Position numbers and translations under genes: made by a program. Shown here piece after piece: positions 31,101-42,000 of a stretch of DNA of 64,000 bases (the stretch's first letter is position 1; every line of letters begins with the position of its first letter). The stretch comes from Amoebophrya sp. A120 (taxonomy: Eukaryota; Sar; Dinophyceae; Syndiniales; Amoebophryaceae). A model generated the notes under the pieces. The model made no database searches. It saw nothing but the letters and a program-made list of their open reading frames with translations, and was not told the DNA's origin. The stretch spans positions 1 through 64,000 of the forward strand of contig CAJINV010000014.1 of the NCBI GenBank assembly GCA_905178155.1, given 5' to 3'.

Positions 31101-34010
31101 GAACTGGAGAAGATGTTGACCCTGTATGGATTGCAAAGGTATCGCACTCGTATAAATGTATTACAAATTTCCCCAGCATGAGAAATAAAATATGTAATGC
31201 GGATTTGACTTAACGAAAAGCAAAAGATTTGTAATGCATGACTGCAATACGAATACGATGCTTTTGCACAGGATACCCTGCTCCTCTGTACAACTCGCTT
31301 TCTGGTTCAACATTTTCGTCCACAACACCAATCATCAGGTACAAGATGTCAATGCGCATGTGCCGAAGAAAAAAGATGTTGGCGAACTCGTGATCTTCCA
31401 GGGAGGCGAGGTAGTTGAGCCCCACTTTGATGATATCACACTGCACGACTCCCTTCCCCCTCATTTGTCATGCAAAATAGCAAATCCAGGCTGTGCCTCT
31501 TGCCACTGCTTGCATGACAAGCGCCTTAATTTATATGGGGCCGCCCTGCCCTTAGCCTTCCAACATGACAAACTCCGGAAGCCCAAACAGTACTACACTC
31601 CTGGGCAAATTTGTAACATGCAAAACAGGCACTCATCTTGCTGACGCTTGTATTGCCGTTCATGCTATACAAATGAGGGGAAGGGGGAGTTGTGCACTGT
31701 CATAGATGATGTCGCGCATGTAAACCGGCAACTCAGGTTCGCCCGATTCCTGTTCATCATCAGCAGGCTCGTCTTCTCCCTTTTTCGTCGAACCACGACC
31801 AAACAGCTTGGAGAGGTTGACAGTTTGATAATTTGAAACCGAATAAAGTTTGAAGTCCGCGGAGTGTCCAGTACTCGCTCGCGCTCCCTCGCCGTATGAC
31901 AGTTGCGCACAGCTCGTCCCTTTCACTTGTAGTACGTGGGCATGAAGAACAGCAATACAAACGTCGGCACGAATGCAGGTTTTGCATGCCAAATTCACAA
32001 CTGCACAGGACGACTGTATTGATGTTTCTTGGGCAGCTCCTGCCAGAATCTGTCATGCAAACAGTGCCAAGAAGAACAAGAAGCAGAGGCTGGATTTACA
32101 ACCATTTCCATTTTCCATGACAGGAGTGAATGAGGAGCTGTAGCTGAAGCTGTGCACTCTGATACGCCGAAAAAAGCATCCACAAAGGTGTCCGACTCTT
32201 CCGTCGAAACGTGTTGGTCGTTATTCCCTGAAACTTAACCGCCCCGATCCAATTTGTCATGCAAAACATGTAGGAAATTCTGTGTCTTTCATGTCAAAAA
32301 TGGATGGTGATGGTTTAAAATTTTCAGGGAATAGTCGTCGAACCCGTCCTCCAGATACTTCGTATGGAAAACCTCCCAAGTAGCGTTACACTCTCAGCTG
32401 TTAGATGGATTTCGTTTGCCATGCAGAACTGGTGCCTTAAGCCGCCAGACGATCAAGCTACTTCGCACGAAAAATTATCTCCGCAGCAGGGCTAAATAGC
32501 ATTTAAATCTGTTCCGAATCTGTGAAGCAGCAAGCTTGCCCCTTTGGCTGTTTTTTTCGTTCTCGTCGCATCACAAATTCATGCAACAGTTGAGAGTCTA
32601 ACTGCTTTGAGAACGCCAACATACTTCGCCCGCCGGCGCTCGTCCCGAAGACACGTGTATCCTCAGCAAGAACGTCCACCCCAATATAACACAAAAAAAA
32701 GCAGGCAGGTCGCATGATTTTCGTAGTTGCAAAAATAAATACACAAAAAAATCTGTATTGCATATCCTAAGCAGCATGCTACGAGGCCGCCTATCATGAC
32801 AAATTTTTCTGTGTATTTATTGCATAATACAAATATAATTATGCCCTGCGTGCTTTTTTGTTTTTCTCTGGGATATGCGACTGATCCCTACATTCAAGAT
32901 GGGAAAGCTGCTAGAGAAAAAAAACAACAAGGTTTGGCTGTTGTGCATAAAACCAAGTTTGGCCTCGCAAGGTAGCCGTGTCGTGTGTGCAGCCACGTGT
33001 AGCAGCAATATTACAGATCGAGCGGCTAAGTAGTTGATTATAATTATGCTGACGCTGATTCACGCATGACAAAATTCAAAACACGACTAGGAAATCAAAG
33101 GCTTCTCCTGGTGGTCCTGGGGCCGCGCTCGCGCATCATGATAAACATAAGCACTTATTTTAGAAATGGCTGCTGCTCTGCACATGATGCAGATTTGCAT
33201 AACAGGTCTGTGGTGTTTATGTACTGGCAGAGACCGAAATGAAGCACAGAGAAACTTCAAACTTTCACAAAAGGATGGGGAGGATAAGCAACTATGTCGA
33301 GAAGAGAAACGCGCGGCATTACTCTACTAGGTCTGGGGTGTTTATGTTCTGGAAAAGACCAAATTAAAGCACCGCGAATTTTCGAATTTTCGCGAAAGCA
33401 CAGCGACAGAGAAGTTTCGAGAGCACGAGTTTTTCGACTGGGGTGTTTATGTACTGGAAAAGACCAAATTAAAATTTAAAGCACAGAGAAATGGGGTGGG
33501 GACCGACGTTCTTACTCAGGATCATAAGGTGTAGGCCCGGTTTAGCTGCTGAAACTGCTCTTTGTCACCAGTCGGCTTGTCGGGATTATGCATTGCAAAT
33601 ATCCAACCTGGACGTCTGTCATGCTAAAAAATCTGGACCGCAAATAAAATATCTATGTTGCATAGACCAGGCCAAAAATCGTCACCTTTTTGCCGTGGAA
33701 GCGCCAAGCTTCTGTTTCGTGCGGGTGGACATTTCCGTCGTATGGCAAAGGTTTTTCAAAACCTGTGATGCTTGTTCTGTGTCAGTTTTTCCAGAAGACC
33801 ATCTACGTGATCCTACACCATGAGATGCATGTCAAAGGCGCAATAAATTCTTCCAGACCTGCTCCCAGACATATTTATAATTTGCACTGGATAGGGATGC
33901 ACACGGAGTGACTTGCGGCGGAATTGACGCACCACCTGTTCCGTGGTGCAATCCTCGGGCAAGTCCAACAGCTCGAAATACTTCAGCCGCGGCCTGCTCA
34001 GCCGATTCAT
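28169..34010 (-). CDS. Gene C: J-domain (DnaJ/Hsp40) protein
   Basis: Begins at ATG 34010 (MNRLSRPRLKYFELLDL; the frame is open to about 34095 with no earlier ATG) and ends with TGA at 28169-28171. The J domain is complete only after intron removal: helix II QVVRQFRRKSLRVHP, the catalytic HPD, then QFQQLNRAYTC and LRDERRRAKYLEDGF. The remainder is acidic with YQTVNLSKLFGRG, LNYLASLEDHEFANIFFLR, YDTPLQPGIAPRWSD, a coiled Glu/Lys segment (EYEAKLKKQLREEQPE) and a Ser/Thr-rich tail. J proteins stimulate Hsp70 ATPase activity through HPD. There is no signal peptide, so it is probably cytosolic or nuclear. Thirteen introns, all introner-derived. I cannot assign a subfamily. Confidence 0.82.
28352..28560. 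mobile_element. Introner, family M
   Basis: Flanks gtcga/gtcga, exact. Join in gene C: KIEGST|TRAPASS. Confidence 0.85.
28593..28804. mobile_element. Introner, family L
   Basis: Flanking 5-mers no longer match, but the ends (GAAAAAACTGTTTCACTG and its inverse) do. Join in gene C: TPPAIR|GSTKIEG, in frame when five bases go with the element. Confidence 0.7.
28908..29127. mobile_element. Introner, family D
   Basis: Flanks atcct/atcct, exact. Join in gene C: ELGVLED|EYEAKLK. Confidence 0.87.
29480..30155. mobile_element. Nested introner, family A, inside the E element
   Basis: Flanks tgacg/tgacg, exact, so it is younger than its host. Its own middle is occupied by a ~310-bp repeat (29617-29930) also found inside another A element near 47.6 kb. 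Confidence 0.85.
29617..29930. repeat. Dispersed repeat R1, copy 1
   Basis: Carries tandem GGCGTTAGAACAGATTTAG motifs, then a conserved stretch around CTTACCATCCAAGCCCG and GGGTTAGTCTTACAAAC. Other copies: 47578-47890 (full) and 48171-48237 (fragment). Confidence 0.85.
30227..30542. mobile_element. Introner, family A
   Basis: Flanks ccgcc/ccggc (4 of 5). Join in gene C: NEKKAAG|KVERREL. Confidence 0.8.
30653..30985. mobile_element. Introner, family F
   Basis: Flanks taggt/taggt, exact. Join in gene C: SSYPITY|YDTPLQP. Confidence 0.87.
31125..31275. mobile_element. Introner, family D
   Basis: Flanks ccctg/ccctg, exact. Join in gene C: ELYRGAG|STSSPVQ. Confidence 0.88.
31434..31704. mobile_element. 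Introner, family B
   Basis: Flanks gatga/gatga, exact. Join in gene C: PVYMRDI|IKVGLNY. Confidence 0.88.
31895..32164. mobile_element. Introner, family B
   Basis: Flanks cgccg/cgccg, exact. Join in gene C: VDAFFGE|GARASTG. Confidence 0.87.
32222..32333. mobile_element. Introner, family J (112 bp hairpin)
   Basis: Flanks gtcgt/gtcgt, exact. Join in gene C: EDGFDD|QHVSTEE. Confidence 0.88.
32363..32623. mobile_element. Introner, family E
   Basis: Flanks cttcg/cttcg, exact. Join in gene C: ERRRAK|YLEDGFD, inside helix IV of the J domain. Confidence 0.87.
32658..33536. mobile_element. Introner, family K, long form
   Basis: Flanks acgtg/aggtg (4 of 5). Join in gene C: LNRAYTC|LRDERRR. The interior carries a GGTGTTTATGTACTGG repeat array that also occurs in the K element at 50505. 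Confidence 0.78.
33208..33500. repeat. Repeat R2 array inside a K introner
   Basis: Three units of GGTGTTTATGTnCTGG followed by AAAGACC and AAAGCACAGAG, at about 33211, 33336 and 33439. A related two-unit array is at about 50770-50880. Confidence 0.85.
33537..34010 (-). CDS. Gene C first exons: J-domain helices I-III
   Basis: Exon 33894-34010 ends exactly at His-Pro of the HPD motif (SLRVHP). Exon 33537-33596 supplies the Asp (DKPTGDKEQFQQ). The D codon lies at 33589-33591. Loss of HPD would abolish J-protein function, so accurate removal of the intervening element is strongly constrained. Confidence 0.85.
33597..33893. mobile_element. Introner, family A, splitting the HPD motif
   Basis: Flanks gggat/gggat, exact. 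Join in gene C: SLRVHP|DKPTGDK. Confidence 0.9.
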
Positions 34011-34095
34011 TTTTCTTCGAATTCTCTCGTCTTCCGATTCGTCTCCAGCGACGGTCACGGTAGGGAGTTGGTCAACAGTGAGTTCTCTAAGTTTG

Positions 34096-35541
34096 CTAGT
34101 GCTACTTCATTGTCGTATGTCATACAACATTTTTAGTTCTCCGGAAGATTAGTGCTTGTGAGCTCCGCCTCCAACGAGTGTGTTTCATACCAAATTTAGA
34201 AAATAAAAGGCGGGCAGTTCTTCGCAGTCATCGACTGATCAATCGGACGACTGCGCCAATGCCACTGGATTAAAACTACTGCAAAAGAACAAGAAGCAGG
34301 GTTGTAAAACTAAATGGGATCGTTCCGAAGAAAACACTCAAGACTCCAAGAGCACCAGGATCCGGATACAACTGTAGGAATTAGACCACTACTTTCAACG
34401 AGCGTATTTATTATAAATATATCCAATATCAAGTAGTGGAAAAAGAGTACTTACTTTCATTTTCGTTGCAGCTGTTGCACCGAAAGCTCGTCTTCAGAGG
34501 CGCCAAGAATTATTGCAATGATCCGAAATCGTTCCTGAAACCAGTGCTGCGATGAACTCGTTCGATTTACGTGGCGAACGCAAAACAAATAGAATATCGA
34601 CACGAACCTGCAACGTTAATTTTAATACATGCTCTGCAACATCAAGCAAACCCACGGCCGGGTGGCGCACAGGTTGCAGGGAAATAAATGTGGTCCGCAG
34701 CTGCCCCTGCCGTTTATTTGCAAAGTTAAGCAATCCGAACTTCCTCATTTATGATTACAACATGGAAAAGCCAAAGCCAAAAGTTCCTCGATGCCAGCTT
34801 TTTTTTTTTTTGTCCCGCCGTGGCTGTAGCGCCACCAGCACATCATCAGCATACGACCACATGCGACCAAATTTATACTAACCAAAACAGAAAATCGATA
34901 CTAGTAGGTACCGAAGCTACTGAATGAAGCCGGAGCTCCTGCGGTGGAGGTGCTTCAACAAAAGTCGATCGTGTAGCAAAGTGATAAATCAGGAGGACTA
35001 TGCTGTACAACTCGCTCAACGTCGTGCATAAAAATTCCTCAATCTTGGAGCAGAATTCTATTATTTTGCTTGTTGGTTTCTTGTTGTGCTGAAAAAATAG
35101 TACAACTGGAAGATCTCGAAGAGCCTGCTGCTCACCTTTATTTTGCAAAAAAAAACACAGTCGCCGAGATTAAAAACACTCAGAAAAATCAAGGACTCTT
35201 GCAAAATGATCATAGTTAGACGTGTAAAAAAAAGCTACGTTTCTTCGAAAGTAGTAAGTAAATAGTTGACAGATGCCAGAAACTCCTGCGCTGTACTGCA
35301 AAGATTTTTTTCTTTCAGCATCGCGCTTTTCCTTTTCGATTTCGATTTTGTTCGGTACTATGTTTTTAATATCAATACTTGGCGGCCTTTGTTTAATATT
35401 TATATTGCGACAACGAATATAAAGAGCTATCAATGACTATAATCTGGTTGCTCCGGGCATAAGTCTTACTTAGAAATCATCTATGACCACAACAGCGTAT
35501 AAAAAAATTTTCGTCTTTATTATTTTGTAGAATGCAAAAAG
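34096..35541. other. Intergenic region between gene B 3' end and gene C 5' end
   Basis: AT-leaning, several short open frames without recognisable domains, no complete introner. It should contain the 3' UTR of gene B and the promoter or an upstream exon of gene C; neither can be pinned down from sequence alone. Confidence 0.45.
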
Positions 35542-36089
35542 TCAGACCATCGACGCAATCACGGCGCCAGCCGCGGCAACTAGTAACGCTGCGACGGGGA
35601 CGATGCGCAGTTTTCTTGTTCTCGCGTGAAGTGGCGGGTCGTGCTCGTCGTGGCCGAGCAGCAAACACATGCATATGCAAAAGTGTCTCAGTCTGGAATA
35701 AACTTGTGTCGCTGTTGATACAACCAGCCTTGTCCTAGGTGTACGTACTTTTATTAAGTGCTTATTATATTTACCAGATTCAGAAGTCTTTCAGGCTTGC
35801 GCGACCGCTCATTTGTAACACCACGCATGGCAAATTATTAGCTTCCAGCACGCCAAAAGAGCCCCTGATGCAGCTCCTGCTGACTTGTAATTCAATATGT
35901 CGGCTGCATAGAAGATCACGACATCCTTCAAATCTCGCGTCACTAATCCAGACTTTGAGCTATTTGCATATGCATAAGCAAATAGAGATAATTCGCGATC
36001 GCTATATGCGTTTCCGTCTTCCCATGGTCACCTCCGCTCCCCAGCATTGCTGTTTTGATCGCGATCGCTAATACGTTTCCGTCTTTCCA
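35542..36089 (-). CDS. Gene B last exons: tandem duplication and transmembrane anchor
   Basis: Exon 35977-36089 holds two tandem copies of a ~45-bp coding unit (GDGKTETY and GDHGKTETHIAIAN). In the first copy CATATAG has become TATTAG, which creates a premature TAG at 36068-36070. With that base present, the frame continues to exon 35542-35664 and ends in the transmembrane helix. Confidence 0.65.
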
Positions 36090-39000
36090 TATGGATGTGT
36101 CAGGATCAAAATCGACAAAGTTGAAATGATTTGCCATGCTAAACTGACCGAAACCACTACACAACTTGTACGAGCGCCTCAAATGATTTGCCATGCATAA
36201 AATGCAGCCCACAAAGTGCCTGTCTTGCAGAGTAGGCATGGGGGGGCAGATCGCAAATTATTTCAACTTTGTCGATTTCAAGCCTGACGCTTCCATATTC
36301 CATCACCTCCGCCCCCCATTCCTTGTCCCTGGTCCTCGCTTCCCTGCTGCAAGGCACCCGCCCCGGGTATGGCGTTCTCAACTGTTACACTCTCAACTGT
36401 TACATGAATTTGTGATGTGAGAATGGCAAAACTGAAAGGGGGAAGATTGCGCCTTTTGCATGACAGACTTGGGACAGAAGATTTTGAGCCTGTTTGGCCC
36501 TTCGGAACTTTGTCATGCGAAGCAGCTTGCTCGTGTTGCTTCATTCTGATTGGAATTTTGCATGACAAAAGAAAGCACGTCGTAACATCAGCTGAGAATG
36601 TAACATTTGAGGACGCCATACCGGGGAGCTTCGCGGGTTTTCTGCCCTCGACCGAAACCTGGGCATAGTTGCCGTTGTGTACTCGCTTGTAACACTGGAG
36701 CTCGTTCACACCGCCCCTGAAAAACGTGGCGATCTGCTATGACAGCCTCAGAGTGGAAATCCTCAAAGTGACAATGATTTGTGATGCAAAAAAACGATTC
36801 CAGTTGAAGCGCCATTTCTAGTCGGCGCATGACAAATTTACCGAAAACTCAAGGCATGTCTGTCATGCTAGTTAGGGCAAAGGGGTGCCCTTCTCTCATG
36901 CTAATAAGCAGCCCAATTCTGAACCCGTAGAAGCACAATAGTCGGCCTCCATTGCGTTCTCTGCAATACAGTCTTTTTGGTGTCGTATTTCCTGCATCAC
37001 AAATTATTTCCACTTTGAGGATTTCCATTCTGAGGGTGTCATATCTGCACCGGCGGGGGTGTCTTTCCGCTGTCCACGTCTTGTGCCGCGGTGAACGGGG
37101 ACACCATTTCGTAGTTGACTTCGTCATAAGGCGTCGGATATCAAATGCAACAATGTCTGGGTCTGGAAGATTCTAAACTTGCAATGCTGTCTCTGGATTC
37201 TAACAAAATTTGTATTGTATGACCAGCAAAAGGACTCCAGTTTGTGCTACGTGGAGAGGGCATTTCTCATGCGGTAGAGGCATCAAAAAGTCCTCTAAAA
37301 ATCTGTGACGCTAGGACAAACATCACAGACATCATGCCTCATGCAAAACGTGCATGACAGACTTGCACTCTTCCAGACCCAGACACTTTTGCATTTGATA
37401 TCGGAAGGTGGATAGTTTTGTTCGGATTTGTATCCCCGGGACCAATCACCGTCGTATGGCGTTCTCAAACGTTCCATTCTGAACTGTTGCATGTCAAGTC
37501 AAGTCAAGTCAAGTCAACGCGTGGGAGTGGAGTGGAGTGGAGTGGGGCGGCGGCGGTGGCCTCTTACCATCAAGCTCGAACGGCCGGGGCAGGGAACAAC
37601 GCGATGCTTTGCACCACGGGCAGACGACTACTATCAGGCAGTGTGGACGCCTCCGGACAGCAGCAACTGCCCAACATACAAAAATCTAAGTTATCAACTT
37701 CCTACAGCACTAGGGACCTGCTAGACTTCTCCTCTAACCCACTGGGGCGTTTAACTAGCTCGGCGGGCCTGGGTGCAGCACATATAAACTCCTGCTGCTT
37801 AAGATAACTTCTTTTTGCCCCAGTTCATAATGAACTTTTTCTCTCTTGTGTAATGTGGGCTAGTCTCTCTTGTGGGCTAGTCTCTGGTTAGTAATCCTCG
37901 CTCAGAGATTTGTCGAAAATATCGTAGCCGTGCGTGTATTGTTATCAAGTTCTTCCTTCGGTGGGGTCTGTGGCCATGCTATCTGACTGCGTGCGTTCCA
38001 TCAGATTCTTTTTGAAACCACACGCCCGCCACCTGCACCTCTTCCTTGCCTGTGTTTTCGCAGAAGAAGATCTCGCCCACTTGGAAGGCGATGCTCGGGT
38101 CGCCATCGATTTCCCAAAAACCCTGCCTGTCACTGTTATGCTTCCACTTTTTGCCGTGTAGGCTTTCGGCGAGTGCTGCCCGCGCCCTTTCTTCCTCTTC
38201 CCTCTGCTGCTGTAGCCTTTTCCGGCGTTCAGCCTGCATTTCTTCCGCGCGCTCGGATTTGGCTCCTGGCTTTGGTCCCTTTTTCCCCGGTGGCTTTTTT
38301 GCGGTTGCGTAGGGCCTTCTTCGCGTCAGCATTTCGCGCACCACTGGTCCGGCGGGCTTTTGCAGTTCCAGGTCTTTAAGTTCCACACTGTAGTGCTCCA
38401 GGTCTGCAGCCGCCAACCTGCCCCAAGGCGTCTTTTGTTCGATTTCGTGTCGAATTCTCCCAAACGACCCCTCGCCTAGGGGATCCCGCGCTGCGTGGCC
38501 GATCCAAGAAATCCGCTTCTCCCGGATCTCTGTCTCGATCAGCTGCACCCCGAGGGCTTGGCAAAGTTCCGCTCGTGATGGAGATCCTTCCCACTCCCAG
38601 ATCCCAAAAATGAACCGCAAGGCATTCAGCTGGAAGGCCCTCAGCGCTTTTTCGTCGCTCTCCGTAATTGCCCACGTCTCTGCGTTATACAGTGCTACGC
38701 TGAGGCTCAGGGAACGATAAAGATTGGCTTTCAAGTGCCGCGGCACCTCTTTATCGCGCCAGATCTTGCTCAGAGAGCGCACGACGCTCATCGCCATGGC
38801 GCAGCGCCGGCGCGTTTCCGACTTGGTCGACCCTTCGCTGTCCATCTCTGTACCGAGATAAGTAAAGCGGTCGACCGTTGCGATCTGTTTCCCGTCGTGC
38901 CACACGTTGGCCGGCTCTGTTTCCGCTTTCTCCCTGCTCTCCTTCTTTTTTCCCTCTACCTGTCGCGCTACTCTCAGCGTGCGAAGGTCGTGGACCGTTT

Positions 39001-42000
39001 TCTCTTCCCTGCAGAACCCGGTCGCCAGGTGGTACTTGAGCGCATTTTCATCTTCGAGGACATCGCCACACCGGTGGCACCGGTGCACGTTGTGCTTGTC
39101 CAAGATGTATTCGCGCCGCCCCATCCTGTTAATTCGCATCGCCCGGCCGTTGTCCAACGTGGCCCAGCCTGAAGCTTTCAGCTTTATCACGTTATGGAGC
39201 CCATTGTCCCAGATGACGAGGTGAGTTGGCACCAGGTCGCCCATGCGCTGTGTACAGACCGCACGCGCTGCGGCCCTGTACTCTGGTTTATGGTCGATTC
39301 CCGCCCACTCCACCATCAGCCCCCAGGTCGGAGCTGCGCCTTCTTCTTTGCTCACCATGCGCCTCTCGGTCATGGCAAACTCATCCCGCCTGTCTTTGCG
39401 CTCTGGGTTGACAGCCATAATCTCCGTTCTTCCCTTGTCCGCATTCAGCTCCAAGCCCACAAACCTGCAGGCCCCTGCCAGCTCGGTGACTGCAAATTGC
39501 GCTTCGGACTCAGATCCGGTTTTGATCGCCAGATCATCCACGAACCCGAGCAGGCTCATTGCGAATCCCCGAGCCTGTGCTGTGGTCCACTTTTTTTCCT
39601 CTTTCATCACTTCCGCGAAACTAGTGATGGCGAAATCAAGCACGATGGCAAACAGCAACGGCGACAGCGAGCTGCCCTGCCGTATGCCGGCCATTTGCTT
39701 GATGGCTTCCGTAAAACTGTCGGCGGCTAGCCTGATACTGACTCGCGCCCCCTTGTCGTACATGCCCCGAATTACTTCCCCAAGGTTGTCAGGCATTCCC
39801 TGGCGCTTCAGTACTTTGCGCATGATATCCCAGGCCAAACTGTCGAAGGCCTTCAGGAAATCAGCAAAAACGTAGTACGCCCGGCGGCCTTCCCGCTTGC
39901 AGCGCTCCATATCCCGAAGAATTTGGAAAACTCCGTGTCTGCAGCTTAGCCCCCTGGTGCACCCCTTCTGCCTTTTGTCGATGGCGCTCATCGCTTCTGT
40001 TTCAATCCGGCGCAAGATTATGAGGCCAATGAGTTTTTCAGCAAAGGTGAGCAAGGCTATCGGTCGGTAGTTTTTTGCTTGGGCTTTGTCGCCTTTCTTG
40101 TGGAGCATCGCCAGCACCGCGCGGCCCCATGCCTCGGGGACATCCTCTCCCCGAAACACTCTCCCCGCACAAGTGCTACTACAACTGCGCGCGCGAGCTC
40201 GCAGTTGCGGATCAGTTCTACAGGTGCTACCCCAGCGAAGGACTTGCCGGCCTTAAGACCCCGCAACGCATCACAAATCTCCGCTTCACTTGGGACGGCG
40301 TCAAGCCCCTGGCACCACTGTTGCCGCGGTTCTTGCTCCAGCCTTTCCGCGCATTTGCGGAAGCTGTTCGTGCTTTTGGTGGCCTGACTTGGTTCGGGGC
40401 GCGGCTCGCCAAAAATTTTTCCCCAGAACTGCGCCCACATTTCCGGAGGGCCCGGTAGCTCCTGCGCCGGTTTCCGCGCTTTGCCCGCCAGCTGCCGGAC
40501 AACTTCGTAAACCTCTCGCGAGTTCCCGGCGTTGTCCGCCTTCTGTAAGTTGTCCAGCTTCTCTTCCACCCAAGCTTTTTTGTCGCTTTTGATGCTCGCC
40601 CGGATATCCCTCCCGAGCTTGTTCCGCTTGGCCCTGGCGGTTTTTCCTTCCTTGGTCATCAGCTTTTTCCGCTCCTCAATCTTTTTCCAAGTTGTCCCTG
40701 TGATCCAAGGCTTGCGCGGGCCGCTTCTGGTAACCCCGGTGCTGAGTTTTTCGATCGTGGTAGAAAGAGCTTCTTCGAACTCCTTCCACCACTCATCCGC
40801 GCTACGCCCACCCGTTTCTATTTCGTTAACAAGGGTCGGGCCGTCGTAAACTTCCCCAAGGCATGCGCCTACAGCTTCTGCGGCTTCCTCGGTTCGGATC
40901 CACGCCCCGGCCCCCTTGTTCACAGTCTTCTTCTTGGTGATAGAAAGGGATACTTCTGCCTCCACCAGTCTGTGGCCACTCTTGTGGTACGTCTCACCCC
41001 GCACCTGAAACGCACACACGTACCCCCGGTGCTTCCACGAGACAAAAATGTGGTCGTACTCTCGCCGTGGTCTCGCCCCCTTCCAAGCTCCCTCGAAAGT
41101 GTACCGCCGCACCCACGGTTTTTTGAACAAGGACGAAACGTCGACCATCTCCGCTGCGGCTGCTAGTGCCTGGAGCCTGTCAGCGTTGTCAGTCCGGCGC
41201 GCGAAACCAGCGGAGAGGCCGCAGGGACCTACTGTAAACGGAAGCCCGGCCTCCTGTAGTTCCCGCTGCGGGCCTCCCGCCATCTCAGCATTAAAATCTC
41301 CTACCGCAATCACGATGTCCCTGCCACTGTGATTGGCGATTTTTCTCGTTGCTTTTTCCCAGAAGCTGTCTTTGTCCCCGACGTCTGCCGCGTTCGTTGG
41401 AGCGTAGCAGCCGTGGAGATGGACTCTTTGCCCATACGGGGTCCGGAGGGAAATTCGGCCATGTCGCCCGCACTGCTCGCTGTCAAAGTCAACAACTTCG
41501 ATGCTGTGGCGGACGACAAACAATACCCCCCCGACCGGCGTTCCGGAACTATTTAGCCACGCCCCGCCCCCATACAGAAGATACTCGCCAACGCGCTCAC
41601 CGGTAATCCACTCAGTCACTCTACTCTCCTGCGTCACCATGACATCGAGTTTCCTGGATCTAGCGTCCTTGATCAAGCATTCCATTTCCACCGTCCGTAT
41701 CCCGCTGTCCTCCCTCTTGCCGAGGGTGAGCACGTTCCATGTGCCCAGCCTCAGCTTCTTCTTTGCGGAAGCGTGCGCGCCGCGTCGGCCTCGAGAGGGA
41801 TCCTCCCTCCCGGCAGGCTTCGCCCTGCTGCCGCCTACAGCAGGGCTCCTCCCTGCTGTGGTGTCGTAAGTCGCGGCGCCTTCAGCTGCGGCTTGGTTAA
41901 TTTGGGATCTCACTTGCATCATCAGCTCGTACTACTCTCCCCAGATTCCAACAACCTCCAGTCCGCTTCGTACCGTTGAACACAAGTCGATCACGTTTCT

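Noticed and set aside
33532-33534. TGA as the end of a short J-domain protein
   Set aside because: It lies inside a K element; removing that element restores the rest of the J domain.
38046-39875. Plus-strand open frames of 60-210 codons
   Set aside because: They are antisense to the LINE reverse transcriptase and lack domain matches.
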